From assembly GCA_964579135.1 (NCBI GenBank), contig CAZOFD010000003.1:1-64000 (forward strand): a stretch of DNA of 64,000 nt. Reading direction: 5' to 3'. The translations under genes and the position numbers were made by a program. The notes beneath the pieces are model-generated. The model saw nothing but the letters and a program-made list of their open reading frames with translations, was not told the origin of the DNA and did no database searches. This stretch comes from CAG-390 sp964579135. Its GTDB lineage: Bacteria; Bacillota; Clostridia; Oscillospirales; CAG-272. This document shows, piece after piece, positions 51,863-61,031 of this stretch. Positions within the stretch are counted from its first letter, which is position 1; every line of letters starts with the position of its first letter.

Positions 51863-53220
51863 TAGTTTTTGGCTTTTTTTGCGGCGGCGCGCGCTGCGAT
51901 CTTATCCTCTATCGCGCGTGCGGCGGGATCTGCGGCGAGGCGCGCGGCTTTCTCTGCGGCTTCTTTGTCGGCGCGATCGTTTACCTTTTTCGCCTCGGAT
52001 ATGAGGGAGAGTCGCAGCACGTCGTCGAAGTCGCGTACGGCTGCGAGTTTGGTTGCCGCGCTTGCATTCGCTTTGAGTGCGTCGTAGAGCGCGGTAACGG
52101 CGAGCGAGGTGTTAAGGTCGTTGTCAAGCGCATCCGTAAAGCGCTTTTTCATAGCCGCGAGCGCCTCGGCGTCCGCCTCCTCGCCCGAGTCCTCGCGCAT
52201 AAGGCGCGCGATCTTTGCGACGAGTTTGTCGTATGACGAGGCGGCGTTGTCGAGATTTTCGTAGGTGAACACCAGAGATTTTCTGTAATGCGACATAAGG
52301 CAGAAGTAGCGGTAAGCCAAAGGCGAATAGCCTTTGGACTCAATCAGAGATACCGTGAGGAACTCGCCGCTCGATTTGCTCATCTTACCCGAGGCTGTGT
52401 TAAGGTGCAATACGTGCATCCAATAGTTGCACCATTTGTGCCCGAGGTACGCCTCGCTTTGCGCGATCTCGTTCGTGTGGTGGGGGAAAGCGTTGTCGAT
52501 GCCGCCGCAGTGGATGTCGAGACGCTCTCCGAGGTGCTTCATAGCGATGCAGGAACATTCGATGTGCCAGCCGGGGTATCCCGTGCCCCACGGGCTGTCC
52601 CATTTGAGCTCTTGGGCGTCGAACTTCGATTTCGTAAACCAAAGCGCGAAGTCGGCGCGATTTCGCTTGTTCGAATCTTCTTCGACGCCGTCGCGCACGC
52701 CGACGGCAAGATCCTCTTTCTCAAAATTGTGAAAAGCGTAGTAATCGTCGAGCTTCGACGTATCGAAATAAACGTTTCCGCCCGCTTCGTAGGCATATCC
52801 CTTTTCGATAAGCGAAGATATAACGCGTATAAAATCGTCGATGCACGCGGTTGCGGGCTCTACGACGTCGGGGATGCGGATGTTCAGTTTTTCACAGTCG
52901 GCGAAAAAAGCGTCGGTGTAGAATTTCGCGATCTCCATAACGGTCTTGTGCTCGCGGCGCGCGCCTTTCAGCATTTTGTCGTCGCCCGTGTCGCCGTCGC
53001 TCGTGAGGTGACCGACGTCCGTTACGTTCATAACGCGGGTAACGTCGTACCCCGTGTAACGCAAATATCTGTCGAGTACGTCCTCCATAATATACGTGCG
53101 CAAATTGCCGATGTGGGCATAGTGATATACCGTCGGACCGCAGGTATACATCTTGACCTTGCCGGGCTCGCAGGAGACGAATTTTTCTCTTTTGTGGGAG
53201 AGGGTGTTATATAATATCAT
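51863..53220 (-). CDS. cysS: Cysteinyl-tRNA synthetase (C-terminus lost in gap)
   Basis: About 452 residues present. Class I synthetase with zinc-site Cys27 (MYTCGPTVY), the HIGH-equivalent HIGN, and GKMSKSSGEF (KMSKS). Typical CysS is ~460-480 residues, so probably only ~10-30 C-terminal residues fall in the gap. It charges tRNA-Cys. Read away from luxS with a consensus promoter; the shared intergenic region holds inverted repeats. Confidence 0.95.
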
Positions 53221-53262
53221 AGTAAAAACCTCGAGAATCGAAATGCTTTCGTATCAAAAGCA

Positions 53263-53332
53263 ATTATATCAAATATTAATCGGCGTGTCAAGTAAATCGG
53301 TACTTGATTTACCGGCGGTTTTGATGTATAAT
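53263..53332. promoter_or_regulatory. Divergent cysS / luxS promoters with a shared inverted repeat
   Basis: Minus strand (cysS): TTGACA (53286-53291), 17-bp spacer, TATAAT (53263-53268). Plus strand (luxS): TTGATT (53304-53309), 17 bp, TATAAT (53327-53332). Between them lies GTAAATC (53292-53298), 7 bases, GATTTAC (53306-53312), which touches one -35 and overlaps the other, so one bound protein could control both genes. Confidence 0.75.
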
Positions 53333-53361
53333 TACACCGACAAATTTATGCGGGGGCAGTT

Positions 53362-53844
53362 ATGGAAAGGATCAGATCGTTTGCCGTGGATCACGACGGC
53401 TTGCCGTGCGGTATATATTTGAGTCGCGTTGACGGCGACGTTTTGACGTACGATCTCCGTATGCGCACCCCGAACGGAGGGGACTATATCTCTCCTCTCG
53501 CGGCACATTCGCTCGAGCATCTGCTCGCCACTTTTATGCGCGCGGGGGCGGACGGCGAGCGCGTCTTTTACGTCGGGCCTATGGGCTGCCGCACCGGGTT
53601 TTACGTGCTTATGCGCCGCACGGACGTTGCGGGCGCGGATCTCGCGGCGATAAAGACCGCTTTTGCCGCAATTGCCGTATACGACGGCAAGATGCCGGGG
53701 GCGCACCGCAAAGAATGCGGCAACTATCGTTGCCTTTCCGTTTCCGCCGCGAAAAAAGAGGCGGTGCGCTATCTTGCGGTGCTCGAGGCATTGCCGCCGG
53801 ATCACGATTTCGCGTATCCGAAAAAGCCCGAGGGCGGCATCTGA
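53362..53844 (+). CDS. luxS: S-ribosylhomocysteine lyase
   Basis: 160 residues, normal length. Zinc ligands H49 and H53 (AAHSLEHLLATFMR) and C119 (KECGNYRC), catalytic Glu52 and Cys76 (GPMGCRTGFY) are all present. It cleaves S-ribosylhomocysteine to homocysteine and DPD, the AI-2 precursor. The next gene supplies its substrate-forming enzyme. Whether AI-2 is used for signalling is not shown; methyl-cycle recycling is sufficient explanation. Confidence 0.94.
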   Translation: MERIRSFAVDHDGLPCGIYLSRVDGDVLTYDLRMRTPNGGDYISPLAAHSLEHLLATFMRAGADGERVFYVGPMGCRTGFYVLMRRTDVAGADLAAIKTAFAAIAVYDGKMPGAHRKECGNYRCLSVSAAKKEAVRYLAVLEALPPDHDFAYPKKPEGGI

Positions 53845-53935
53845 CGGCGCGGGATCGAGTGCAAACGGCGCGGTCGGCTGACGCAAGCGCAAAAACGAAA
53901 AACGACAAAAACAGCTTGAAACGAGGCGTGAGATT

Positions 53936-54724
53936 ATGAATATATCCGAGATGTCGCGTCGTGGCGTTGCCGAAGCGGCGGATTTCGAGGCGAGAATAGG
54001 CGTTATCGGCGCAATGGAAGTCGAGGTAAACGCGATCTGCGAACTGCTTGAAAACCGGCAAAGCGTGCGGATCGGGGCATATACTTACAATATCGGCAAT
54101 ATCGGCGGGGTGAGCGCCGTCGTCGCTCGGTGCGGCGTCGGCAAGGTCAACGCGGCGATATGTGCCGCGACGATGATACTGACTTTCGCCCCCCAGACCG
54201 TGATAAACACCGGCGTGGCGGGTGCGCTTGCGGAGGAGCTTGACGTGGGCGACGTCGTTATAGCCGATTCCGCCGTCGAGCACGATATGGATTACGGTAC
54301 GCTCGGTGACGAGCGCGGGCAAATATTTTTTCCCGACGGCAGAAGCGAAACGTATTTTGCCGCCGACGGCGAAACCGCGGGCGCACTTGCCGCGGCGGCG
54401 GAGTCGCTCGGCTTGCATACTTTGCGCGGGATAGTGGCGTCTGGCGATATTTTCGTTTGTACCGACGAAAAGCGCCGCGAGATAAAGACCCTTTTCCGTG
54501 CCGACGCGTGTGAGATGGAGGGCGCCGCCATAGCGCACGCCTGCCGCATATACGGCGTTCCGTTCGCGATTTTGCGCTCAGTTTCCGACAGGGCGAACGG
54601 GAACAGCAACACGGATTTCCCCGCCTTTACGCGCCTTGCCGCCGCTCGCGCCACCGCGGTCGTCGCGTCTTTTGCACGTTCGCTGTCGCAAAACGTCGCC
54701 GACGGGGCAAGCCGCGAGGCGTGA
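53936..54724 (+). CDS. mtnN: 5'-methylthioadenosine/S-adenosylhomocysteine nucleosidase
   Basis: 262 residues with an unusual ~20-residue N-terminal extension before the core (IGVIGAMEVEV). Catalytic residues expected of the family are visible: Glu30 in GAMEVEVN, Glu in CEMEGAAIAHAC and Asp in RSVSDRAN. It removes adenine from S-adenosylhomocysteine, giving S-ribosylhomocysteine for LuxS, and also acts on methylthioadenosine. Follows luxS by ~90 bp and is probably co-transcribed. An internal start near residue 20 cannot be excluded. Confidence 0.92.
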   Translation: MNISEMSRRGVAEAADFEARIGVIGAMEVEVNAICELLENRQSVRIGAYTYNIGNIGGVSAVVARCGVGKVNAAICAATMILTFAPQTVINTGVAGALAEELDVGDVVIADSAVEHDMDYGTLGDERGQIFFPDGRSETYFAADGETAGALAAAAESLGLHTLRGIVASGDIFVCTDEKRREIKTLFRADACEMEGAAIAHACRIYGVPFAILRSVSDRANGNSNTDFPAFTRLAAARATAVVASFARSLSQNVADGASREA

Positions 54725-54807
54725 ATCGATTTTTCGACTTTTTAAGGCTTGCGAAAAACACGAAAGAAAGGGACCTTCGCTTTGCGAGGGCGGCGTTTAA
54801 CGTTTAA

Positions 54808-56502
54808 ATGGCAAAAAAGATCAAATATCATCAAAAAAAGGATATTCGCGATCTGCGGCAAATGCTTCGCGCGAGCGAGCATATGCACGGCTCGCGCCCC
54901 GCTTTTATGCAAAAGAGGGACGGCGTGTACAAAAGCACGACGTATTCCGAATTCTCCGACGCGGTGGAATTCCTCGGTACGGAGCTTTATTCCCTCGGGC
55001 TCGGCGGCAAACGCGTCGTCGTTATGGGCGACAATTGCATCGAATGGGCGACGGTCTATATGGCGGTCGTGTGCGGTGGCGGTATCATAGTCCCCGTCGA
55101 CAAAGAACTCCCCACCGAGGAGCTCGCAAACGTTGCCGATATCGCCGAGGCGAGCGCTGTATTTTATTCTTCGCGCCTTGCCGAAAAGGCGTCGTCGCTC
55201 TCGGACGACGTCAAAAAGTTCTCGTTTGACGAGTTGCCCTTTCTCATCGAGGAAGGAAAAAAACACCTCGCCGGCGGAAACCGAGACTTTTTGCGTGCGG
55301 AGGTAGACCCCGAGGCGCTTTCCGTGCTTATTTTCACGTCGGGTACGACGGGCGCGTCGAAAGCCGTTATGCTGTCGCAAAAAAACATCTGCTTTACGAT
55401 CTCGGAGATCGGCTGTATGGTAAAGGCGACTTGCGAGGACAGGGTGCTGTCCGTTTTGCCGATCCACCACGTTTACGAGGGCACTTGCGGATTTTTGTTC
55501 GTGCTGTCCGTCGGAGGCTGCGTCGCTTTCGGCGAGGGGCTGCGCTATATAACGCGAAATATGCAAGAGGTGCACCCGAGTGCGATGTTCTGCGTGCCCG
55601 TACTGCTTGAGACGGTATATAAAAAGATATGGGCGAATATTCGCCGCAAGGGTATAGAGAAAAAGGTGCGCCGCGCCATAAAACTGACGGGGAACAATAT
55701 GGCGCTCAAGCGCCGTGTGTTCGCGGAGATCCACGATTCGCTCGGCGGCAATATGCGTATTATGGTCTGCGGCGGGGCTGCGGCTGACCCCGACGTGCTT
55801 GCGGGGCTGCGCGAGCTCGGTATATTTGCGATCCAAGGCTACGGTCTCAGCGAATGCGCACCGATAGCCGCCGTTAATATGGACAACAATTTCCGCGACG
55901 CGTCGGCGGGTTTGGCGACTCCGAACGCCGTGCTCGATATATACGACGTGCAAAGCGACGGAACGGGCGAGATAAGGTATAAGGGCGACAACGTTATGCT
56001 CGGGTATTACAAAAATCCCGAGGCAACCGCGGAAGTTATGCGCGACGGTTGGCTGTATACGGGAGATCTCGGGTATATAGACAACGACGGCTTTCTTTAC
56101 ATCACAGGCAGAAAAAAGAACGTTATCGTTACCGCGGGCGGCAAAAACGTGTTCCCCGAGGAGCTTGAGACTTATCTTTGTCGAAACGAGTTCGTTGCGG
56201 AGGCGGTCGTTGTCGGATATATGAACGAAAAAAAGGGCGATTACGACGTGGTTGCCGTTATCTGCCCCAACGACGCCGCTTTTACCGAGGCGTACGGCAA
56301 GGGGTACACTCGCGGTCAGATCGAGGCGGAGTGCGCGCTTGCCGTCGAAAACGTCAACTCCGTTGTACAAAGCTATAAAAAGATATCGTATTTTATAGTT
56401 CGTAACGAGCCGTTTGAAAAGAATTCGTCGCGCAAGATAAAGCGTATGAACGTGGCACGGGAATCGCGTGCGGAATATCTGAAAAAATCGGGGCGGCACT
56501 GA
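54808..56502 (+). CDS. Long-chain acyl-CoA synthetase
   Basis: 564 residues, ANL superfamily. P-loop IFTSGTTGASKAVMLSQKN, QGYGLSECAP, GWLYTGDLG, and a C-terminal lysine in SSRKIKRMNV. Absence of a signal or membrane helix and the FadD-like layout (KIWANIRRKGIEKKVRRA insertion) suggest a long-chain fatty acid substrate, feeding phospholipid synthesis. Begins ~80 bp after mtnN; no promoter is apparent, so it may be in the same transcript. Confidence 0.86.
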   Translation: MAKKIKYHQKKDIRDLRQMLRASEHMHGSRPAFMQKRDGVYKSTTYSEFSDAVEFLGTELYSLGLGGKRVVVMGDNCIEWATVYMAVVCGGGIIVPVDKELPTEELANVADIAEASAVFYSSRLAEKASSLSDDVKKFSFDELPFLIEEGKKHLAGGNRDFLRAEVDPEALSVLIFTSGTTGASKAVMLSQKNICFTISEIGCMVKATCEDRVLSVLPIHHVYEGTCGFLFVLSVGGCVAFGEGLRYITRNMQEVHPSAMFCVPVLLETVYKKIWANIRRKGIEKKVRRAIKLTGNNMALKRRVFAEIHDSLGGNMRIMVCGGAAADPDVLAGLRELGIFAIQGYGLSECAPIAAVNMDNNFRDASAGLATPNAVLDIYDVQSDGTGEIRYKGDNVMLGYYKNPEATAEVMRDGWLYTGDLGYIDNDGFLYITGRKKNVIVTAGGKNVFPEELETYLCRNEFVAEAVVVGYMNEKKGDYDVVAVICPNDAAFTEAYGKGYTRGQIEAECALAVENVNSVVQSYKKISYFIVRNEPFEKNSSRKIKRMNVARESRAEYLKKSGRH

Positions 56503-56613
56503 CGCGGTCGTCGGGCGAACGCGCAGAGCGGCGGCGCGAGCGAAAGCATCGCCGCCGCAAGGATTGCTTTTAAACGAAGAACGCCGCGCTGCGGCATACA
56601 AGGAGAGACAAAA

Positions 56614-57195
56614 ATGCATATTTCCATCACGGGACGCCTCGGAAGCGGGAAAAGTACGGTTGCCAAACTGATCGCACGGGATTACGGATTTACCATATAC
56701 AGCACGGGTACGATATTGCGCGAGATAGCCGCGAAAAAGGGGCTTACCGCGCTCGAGATGAACAGACTTATGGCGGAGGACGAGAGCTTTGACCGTATGC
56801 TTGACGACACGGTCTCAAGCGTTTCGCGCGAGCGCGCGGACGAGAAACTCTTGTTCGATTCGCGAATGGCGTGGCATTTCGCTCAAAGCTCGTTCAAGGT
56901 ATATCTCTATATCGATACGGCTGTCGCGGCGCGCCGCGTAACGGCGGACGATCGCGGCGACGTCGAGCGCTATGCGAGCGAGGCGGAGGCGGCGGAACAG
57001 CTCGAGGCGAGAATGCGCGAGGAGAACGTTCGCTACAAAACGCTTTATGGGGTCGATAACCTCGACCTTAACAACTTCGACCTTATAATCAACACCGAGT
57101 CGCTCTCGCCCGAAGAGGTGGTCGGGATAATAATGACGAGATTTGCCGAGTACGAAAAGGGCGAATTCAAATCTCCTCTCAAGGTCGGAATGTAA
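56614..57195 (+). CDS. Cytidylate kinase-like P-loop kinase
   Basis: 193 residues. Walker A GRLGSGKSTVAK at the N-terminus and the LID/NMP-binding layout of the archaeal-type (d)CMP kinase or shikimate-kinase-like family: STGTILREIAAKKG and DSRMAWHFAQSSFKVYLYID. Many such Firmicutes proteins are annotated cytidylate kinase-like, while the usual cmk lies elsewhere, so the natural substrate is uncertain. GGAGAG upstream of the ATG. Cytoplasmic. Confidence 0.78.
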   Translation: MHISITGRLGSGKSTVAKLIARDYGFTIYSTGTILREIAAKKGLTALEMNRLMAEDESFDRMLDDTVSSVSRERADEKLLFDSRMAWHFAQSSFKVYLYIDTAVAARRVTADDRGDVERYASEAEAAEQLEARMREENVRYKTLYGVDNLDLNNFDLIINTESLSPEEVVGIIMTRFAEYEKGEFKSPLKVGM

Positions 57196-57219
57196 AAACG
57201 GTATTTTGAAAAATATGTG

Positions 57220-57248
57220 TTGATATTTCGAAGCCCGAGTGATATAAT
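57220..57248 (+). promoter_or_regulatory. Promoter of the small membrane protein
   Basis: TTGATA (57220-57225), 17-bp spacer, TATAAT (57243-57248), ~58 bp upstream of the start, with AAGGAG before the ATG. Confidence 0.75.
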
Positions 57249-57305
57249 TGTACTGTCAGCATAAAGTTATCGCGAGATAACGATAATACGTAAGGAGAAA
57301 ATATT

Positions 57306-57545
57306 ATGAAGATCACCGAATACTACGAAAATCTCCCCAAGATAGCGAAGATCATCCTGCAGATTTGCCTTGGCGGCATCATCGGCGGCATTTATCGCAT
57401 CGTTCGCTATACGGAGACCAAAAACGTCGTAACTCTCGTTGTGGGTATTCTTTGCACCGTTACCGGACTCGGCAATGCGGCAGCTTGGGTTGTCGATCTC
57501 ATCACCGAGATCACCCAAAACAGGATCACCATCCTCGCCGACTGA
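57306..57545 (+). CDS. Small two-helix membrane protein
   Basis: 79 residues: a short hydrophilic head (MKITEYYENLPK), two hydrophobic segments (about 13-32 with ILQICLGGIIGGIYRIV, and 42-63), and a polar tail. Preceded by promoter and AAGGAG and followed by a terminator, so it is transcribed alone. No family with known function recognised. Last gene before the decayed transposon region. Confidence 0.72.
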   Translation: MKITEYYENLPKIAKIILQICLGGIIGGIYRIVRYTETKNVVTLVVGILCTVTGLGNAAAWVVDLITEITQNRITILAD

Positions 57546-57579
57546 GGACAAAACAAAAGCGTCGAGCAAAATGCTCCGT

Positions 57580-57600
57580 GCTGTTAAGGACAGCTTTTTT
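57580..57600 (+). terminator. Terminator after the small membrane protein
   Basis: 5-bp stem GCTGT/ACAGC (57580-57584, 57590-57594) followed by six T. Confidence 0.65.
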
Positions 57601-57637
57601 AGAATTAAGAACTACGAGCATTGCAAAGGCGAAGAAG

Positions 57638-57676
57638 AATACGAGAACATTTCGGTGTTTCTCGTATTTTTCTTTT
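57638..57676 (+). terminator. Second hairpin terminator, inside a larger inverted repeat
   Basis: AATACGAGA (57638-57646) pairs with TCTCGTATT (57660-57668), then a T-rich tail. It sits inside a 10-bp inverted repeat, CAAAGGCGAA at 57624-57633 and TTCGCCTTTG at 57695-57704. Confidence 0.65.
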
Positions 57677-57743
57677 TTGCACATTTATAGTATTTTCGCC
57701 TTTGTAGTACACTTAAAGCACCAAAGGAAATTACGGTGCAATT

Positions 57744-58102
57744 ATGGAAATGCCGTATAAACGGAACGGAATTACCTATGAACTTAGAGGTGAGCAATAT
57801 TATCCCTTGCTTGCCCCACGAACAAAAGGAGGTCGGCAAACACGGAAGATTGCATTTCGAATATCTCAAAGCGTATAGCAAAGGTGGCTACACAAATCTT
57901 CTCTCGGAAGGCGTACTCAATCGCGGCTTTATGAAATCGATATTTAAGCGAAAACAATGGTGGCAAACATTTTGCTACCGAAAGAGTTATTGATGAGAAC
58001 TTGAAATCTCACGATATGCTCCGTTGGGTTGCAGAGATGAACAATATTAAAGCAAGCGCGGAAGAAATCGTCTTGCAGGAGATGGGTTTATGTATAAGGT
58101 CG
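57744..58102 (+). pseudogene. tnpV: Decayed TnpV (transposon-encoded) gene
   Basis: Begins PYKRNGITYELRGEQYYPLL in one frame, switches to EQKEVGKHGRLHFEYLKAYS and GGYTNLLSEGVLN in the next, then an in-frame stop where a Gln would be expected, and finally LKSHDMLRWVAEMNN and ASAEEIVLQEM in a third frame. Together these follow the order of intact TnpV proteins of Tn4451-like clostridial elements, whose biochemical role is not settled. At least two frameshifts and a stop are needed to explain it, so it is a genuine pseudogene. No transposase or site-specific recombinase remains nearby. Confidence 0.8.
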
Positions 58103-58359
58103 GTTATCAACGAACTATGGCACGGAAATATAATTTCCAAGAGGACATTAGAAGGGACTCCAAGGAAAAGAAAGAATTGCGCGGCTATATGTCACGCCAT
58201 CACGAAGACATAGAAAAGAACTTTACCGATGATCAGAAGCAAATCTTTGAAAAGTTCTGCGATTGTTGGAGCGAATATATGAGTTTGGCTGAAGCGGATA
58301 TCTTTGAGTGCGCTTTCAAGCTTGGAATGGAGATAGCTATAGAGTTTTTTTCTAAGTAA
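58082..58359 (+). pseudogene. DUF6809-type gene with a 5' frameshift
   Basis: The start of the domain (SVINELWHGNI) lies in one frame and the rest (QEDIRRDSKEKKELRGYMSRH ... EADIFECAFKLGMEIAIE) in the next; intact relatives read LWYGNI.PQED in one frame, so a shift occurred near 58127. The remaining open piece (58090-58359, 89 residues) could still be translated but lacks the true N-terminus. Proteins of this family commonly follow tnpV in clostridial mobile elements, function unknown. Confidence 0.65.
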
Positions 58360-58417
58360 TAGATAAACGCAAGCCGCCACCATCATTTCGGCGGATTGAT
58401 TAAATTCCTTAAAATGT

Positions 58418-58458
58418 GCCGAAAAACTGTTGACAAACGACTGCTTTTCGGCTACAAT
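58418..58458 (+). promoter_or_regulatory. Promoter of the DUF4143 ATPase with overlapping inverted repeat
   Basis: TTGACA (58430-58435), 17-bp spacer, TACAAT (58453-58458). The inverted repeat GCCGAAAA (58418-58425) / TTTTCGGC (58445-58452) spans the -35 and abuts the -10, suggesting an operator. GCCGAA recurs in the leader near 58478. Confidence 0.7.
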
Positions 58459-58500
58459 AACAAATATAATAAAATTTGCCGAAGCTGCTTGGAGGTATAT

Positions 58501-59730
58501 ATGAGTTATATTTTGCGTCATATGGAAAATCGCATTCTCGAGTTGTCCAAATCCTACTCTGCGATTTTACTGACGGGACCCCGTCAAGCGGGAAAAACAA
58601 CGATGTTGCGTTCAATCGCAGATAAAGAAAATAAAGGACGAGAATATGTTTCCCTTGATGATCTTGCTATGCGCGATATGGCGAAAAACGATCCTGCTCT
58701 TTTCCTGCAAATGCACAAGCCCCCCGTCTTGATCGATGAGGTTCAGTACGCTCCCGAACTTTTTACTTATATTAAAATTCATATAGACGAACATCATAAT
58801 CCCGGTGATTTTTGGATGACAGGCTCTCAGATATTCCGACTTATGCACGGGGTTCAAGAATCACTCGCAGGACGAGTAGCGCTCCTTCATATGGCGCCTA
58901 TGTCGCAACGCGAGATTGTGGGCGCGGACTGCATTCCTTTTACCACGAATATGAACGTATTGATTGACGAATGCAAGAAAATCAAACCTGTAGATACACC
59001 TGCTTTGTTTGAGCGCATATGGAAAGGTTCTATGCCCGGTATAGTTTCGGGGCTTTATCCCGATCGTAATATGTATTATTCGTCATATCTTTCCACCTAT
59101 GTAGAGCGCGATGTGCGTGATATTTCCGGTACGGTGGATGCGTTAAAGTTTAATCGATTTATTACCGCAGTGGCTGCAAGAACGTCACAACTTTTAAATT
59201 ATCACGCTCTCGCGGAGGATGCGGAAATAGATATGCCGACGGCAAAAGCTTGGGTGGATATTTTGGAAACATTGGGTATTATATTCCTTCTTCACCCTTA
59301 CTCAAATAACGTATTGAAACGTACAATCAAGACGCCGAAAGTTTATTTTTACGATACGGGACTCGTATGCTATCTTACTAAATGGTCCTCACCCGAGGTT
59401 GCAGAAAGCGGAGCAATGAGTGGAGCGCTTCTTGAAAACTTTGCTGTGTCTGAGATAATGAAAGGTTATCAGAACGCAGGCAGAGAACCTTATTTGTATT
59501 TTTACCGTGATCGTGACGCTAAAGAAATTGACGTTATTATGGAAGGTGACGGAAAGCTTTGTCCGTTAGAAATTAAAAAGACTGCCACACCCGATAAGCG
59601 CATCGTTCGTACGTTTAGTGTGATTGATAAATCCCCTTTGCAGCTTGGAACAGGAGCCGTTCTTTGTATGTCGGATCAATTCGGTGCATTCGATAGAAAT
59701 AATCTTATCGTTCCGATTTGGGCGATTTAA
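58501..59730 (+). CDS. AAA_14 / DUF4143 ATPase
   Basis: 409 residues from the ATG at 58501 (TTGGAGG upstream). N-terminal ATPase with Walker A GPRQAGKTTML (26-36), Walker B VLIDEVQYAPELF and FWMTGSQIFRL, then the DUF4143 domain with FYDTGLVCYL and the restriction-endonuclease-like element YFYRDRDAKEIDVIM ... CPLEIKKT (D-x(n)-E-x-K). This build is widespread in bacteria and archaea, often in mobile or defence-rich regions, and its role is not established. The D...ExK motif suggests a nuclease-fold C-terminus. Own promoter with an operator-like repeat. Confidence 0.87.
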   Translation: MSYILRHMENRILELSKSYSAILLTGPRQAGKTTMLRSIADKENKGREYVSLDDLAMRDMAKNDPALFLQMHKPPVLIDEVQYAPELFTYIKIHIDEHHNPGDFWMTGSQIFRLMHGVQESLAGRVALLHMAPMSQREIVGADCIPFTTNMNVLIDECKKIKPVDTPALFERIWKGSMPGIVSGLYPDRNMYYSSYLSTYVERDVRDISGTVDALKFNRFITAVAARTSQLLNYHALAEDAEIDMPTAKAWVDILETLGIIFLLHPYSNNVLKRTIKTPKVYFYDTGLVCYLTKWSSPEVAESGAMSGALLENFAVSEIMKGYQNAGREPYLYFYRDRDAKEIDVIMEGDGKLCPLEIKKTATPDKRIVRTFSVIDKSPLQLGTGAVLCMSDQFGAFDRNNLIVPIWAI

Positions 59731-59774
59731 GTTATTAACGGTTTCATTGTATCAAAGTGTATGAGGAAAAAGAG

Positions 59775-61007
59775 ATGAGTAAATTTAGAATAGTAGATTT
59801 ATTTTCGGGTGCGGGAGGATTAACCTTTGGTTTCTATTACAATCTTGTAAACGGAGAGTTTGTTAAAAGAGATAACGTAGAATTTGTTTTTTCAAACGAA
59901 TACGCACCCCAAGCGGTAAAGGCGTTTAAAAAGAATTATGGCAAGGACATTCCCGTTATCAAGGGAGATATTTGCGATATAACCGAAGATATTATTGAAC
60001 AATATGTTGACGGAAAAGAGGTTGACGTTATAATCGGCGGACCTCCTTGCCAATCGTTTAGTACGGTAGGTCAAAGACAATACGATGATAGAGCAAAGTT
60101 ATCCAATCAATATCTGCGAATTTTGGAGAAAATCAAGCCGAAGGCATTCCTTTTTGAAAACGTAAAAGGAATTTTATCGATGAGTGAGATTTTTTACAAA
60201 CTTGATGCAGATGGAAAAATGATGTATCAAGATGTAAAAAAGCATCGCGGAAGCGTTGAATTTACGAGAAAAGAACCTATAATCGACCATTACGGCGATC
60301 TCGTAATGAACAAGTTGACGGAAGAATTCAATAGAATCGGATACAAAACCGTATTCAAAACAATGCTTGCTTCCGATTTTGGTGTTCCACAAAGCAGAGA
60401 AAGAGTCTTCATAATAGGAATAAGAAACGATCTCGATATAAAATGGGAATATCCCAAAGGAAACGGTCCGTTATATTCAATTTATCAAGCAATATCCGAT
60501 CTGCCTCCGGTAGGAGAAGGACAAGAAGCTTGTGAATATACTGTGGAACCGCAAAACGAATATCAGCAATTGATGCGTAAAGGTAGCGATAAGATTACAG
60601 AACATTATTGCGGTATTTATGGTGACAAAATCAGAACCGTTATTCAAAACGTTGAAGAAGGCGAAGGAAAAAACGATTTTAATAGGAAAGTAAAAGAAGG
60701 TTTAGTTGATGAGAAGTATTATTTAACGTCGGGATATGGTAATACTTACGGAAGATTGGAAAGAGATAAACCCTCTACCACTATTACGAATAATTTAGCC
60801 ACTCCGTCTGCGTTAAGGTGCATTCATTATGAGCAAGATCGCGCGTTAACGCCGCGAGAAGGTGCGAGAATACAATCCTTCCCCGATTGGTATTGCTTTG
60901 AAGGAACTCGAACCGACGTCGCAAGGCAAGTTGGAAACGCGGTTCCGCCCTTGATGGCAATAGCATTTGCCAATAAAATGATTAATCTTCTTAATGAAGA
61001 TAATTGA
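59775..61007 (+). CDS. DNA (cytosine-5-)-methyltransferase
   Basis: 410 residues from the ATG at 59775 (GAGGAAAAAGAG upstream). All core motifs are present: I DLFSGAGGL (8-16), IV GGPPCQSFS with catalytic Cys92, VI ENVKG (E128), VIII QSRERV (206-211) and X RQVGNAVPP near the C-terminus. The ~150 residues between motifs VIII and X contain the target-recognition region. It should methylate cytosine in a specific DNA site, which cannot be read from sequence. No endonuclease gene lies directly beside it, but a GHKL-ATPase operon follows, an arrangement seen in predicted restriction systems. Own terminator at 61032. Confidence 0.93.
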   Translation: MSKFRIVDLFSGAGGLTFGFYYNLVNGEFVKRDNVEFVFSNEYAPQAVKAFKKNYGKDIPVIKGDICDITEDIIEQYVDGKEVDVIIGGPPCQSFSTVGQRQYDDRAKLSNQYLRILEKIKPKAFLFENVKGILSMSEIFYKLDADGKMMYQDVKKHRGSVEFTRKEPIIDHYGDLVMNKLTEEFNRIGYKTVFKTMLASDFGVPQSRERVFIIGIRNDLDIKWEYPKGNGPLYSIYQAISDLPPVGEGQEACEYTVEPQNEYQQLMRKGSDKITEHYCGIYGDKIRTVIQNVEEGEGKNDFNRKVKEGLVDEKYYLTSGYGNTYGRLERDKPSTTITNNLATPSALRCIHYEQDRALTPREGARIQSFPDWYCFEGTRTDVARQVGNAVPPLMAIAFANKMINLLNEDN

Positions 61008-61031
61008 AATTTAATCTTAAATCCTATGAAA

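Noticed and set aside
51244..53220. A single 658-residue frame joining CysS to a membrane protein
   Set aside because: It reads through 100 Ns; the two parts are clearly CysS and GtrA.
54742..56619. 625-residue minus-strand frame opposite the acyl-CoA synthetase
   Set aside because: Shadow of a gene with complete ANL motifs.
58090..58359. Intact 89-residue protein starting at 58090
   Set aside because: The conserved N-terminus lies in another frame, so this is better read as a frameshifted gene than an intact one.
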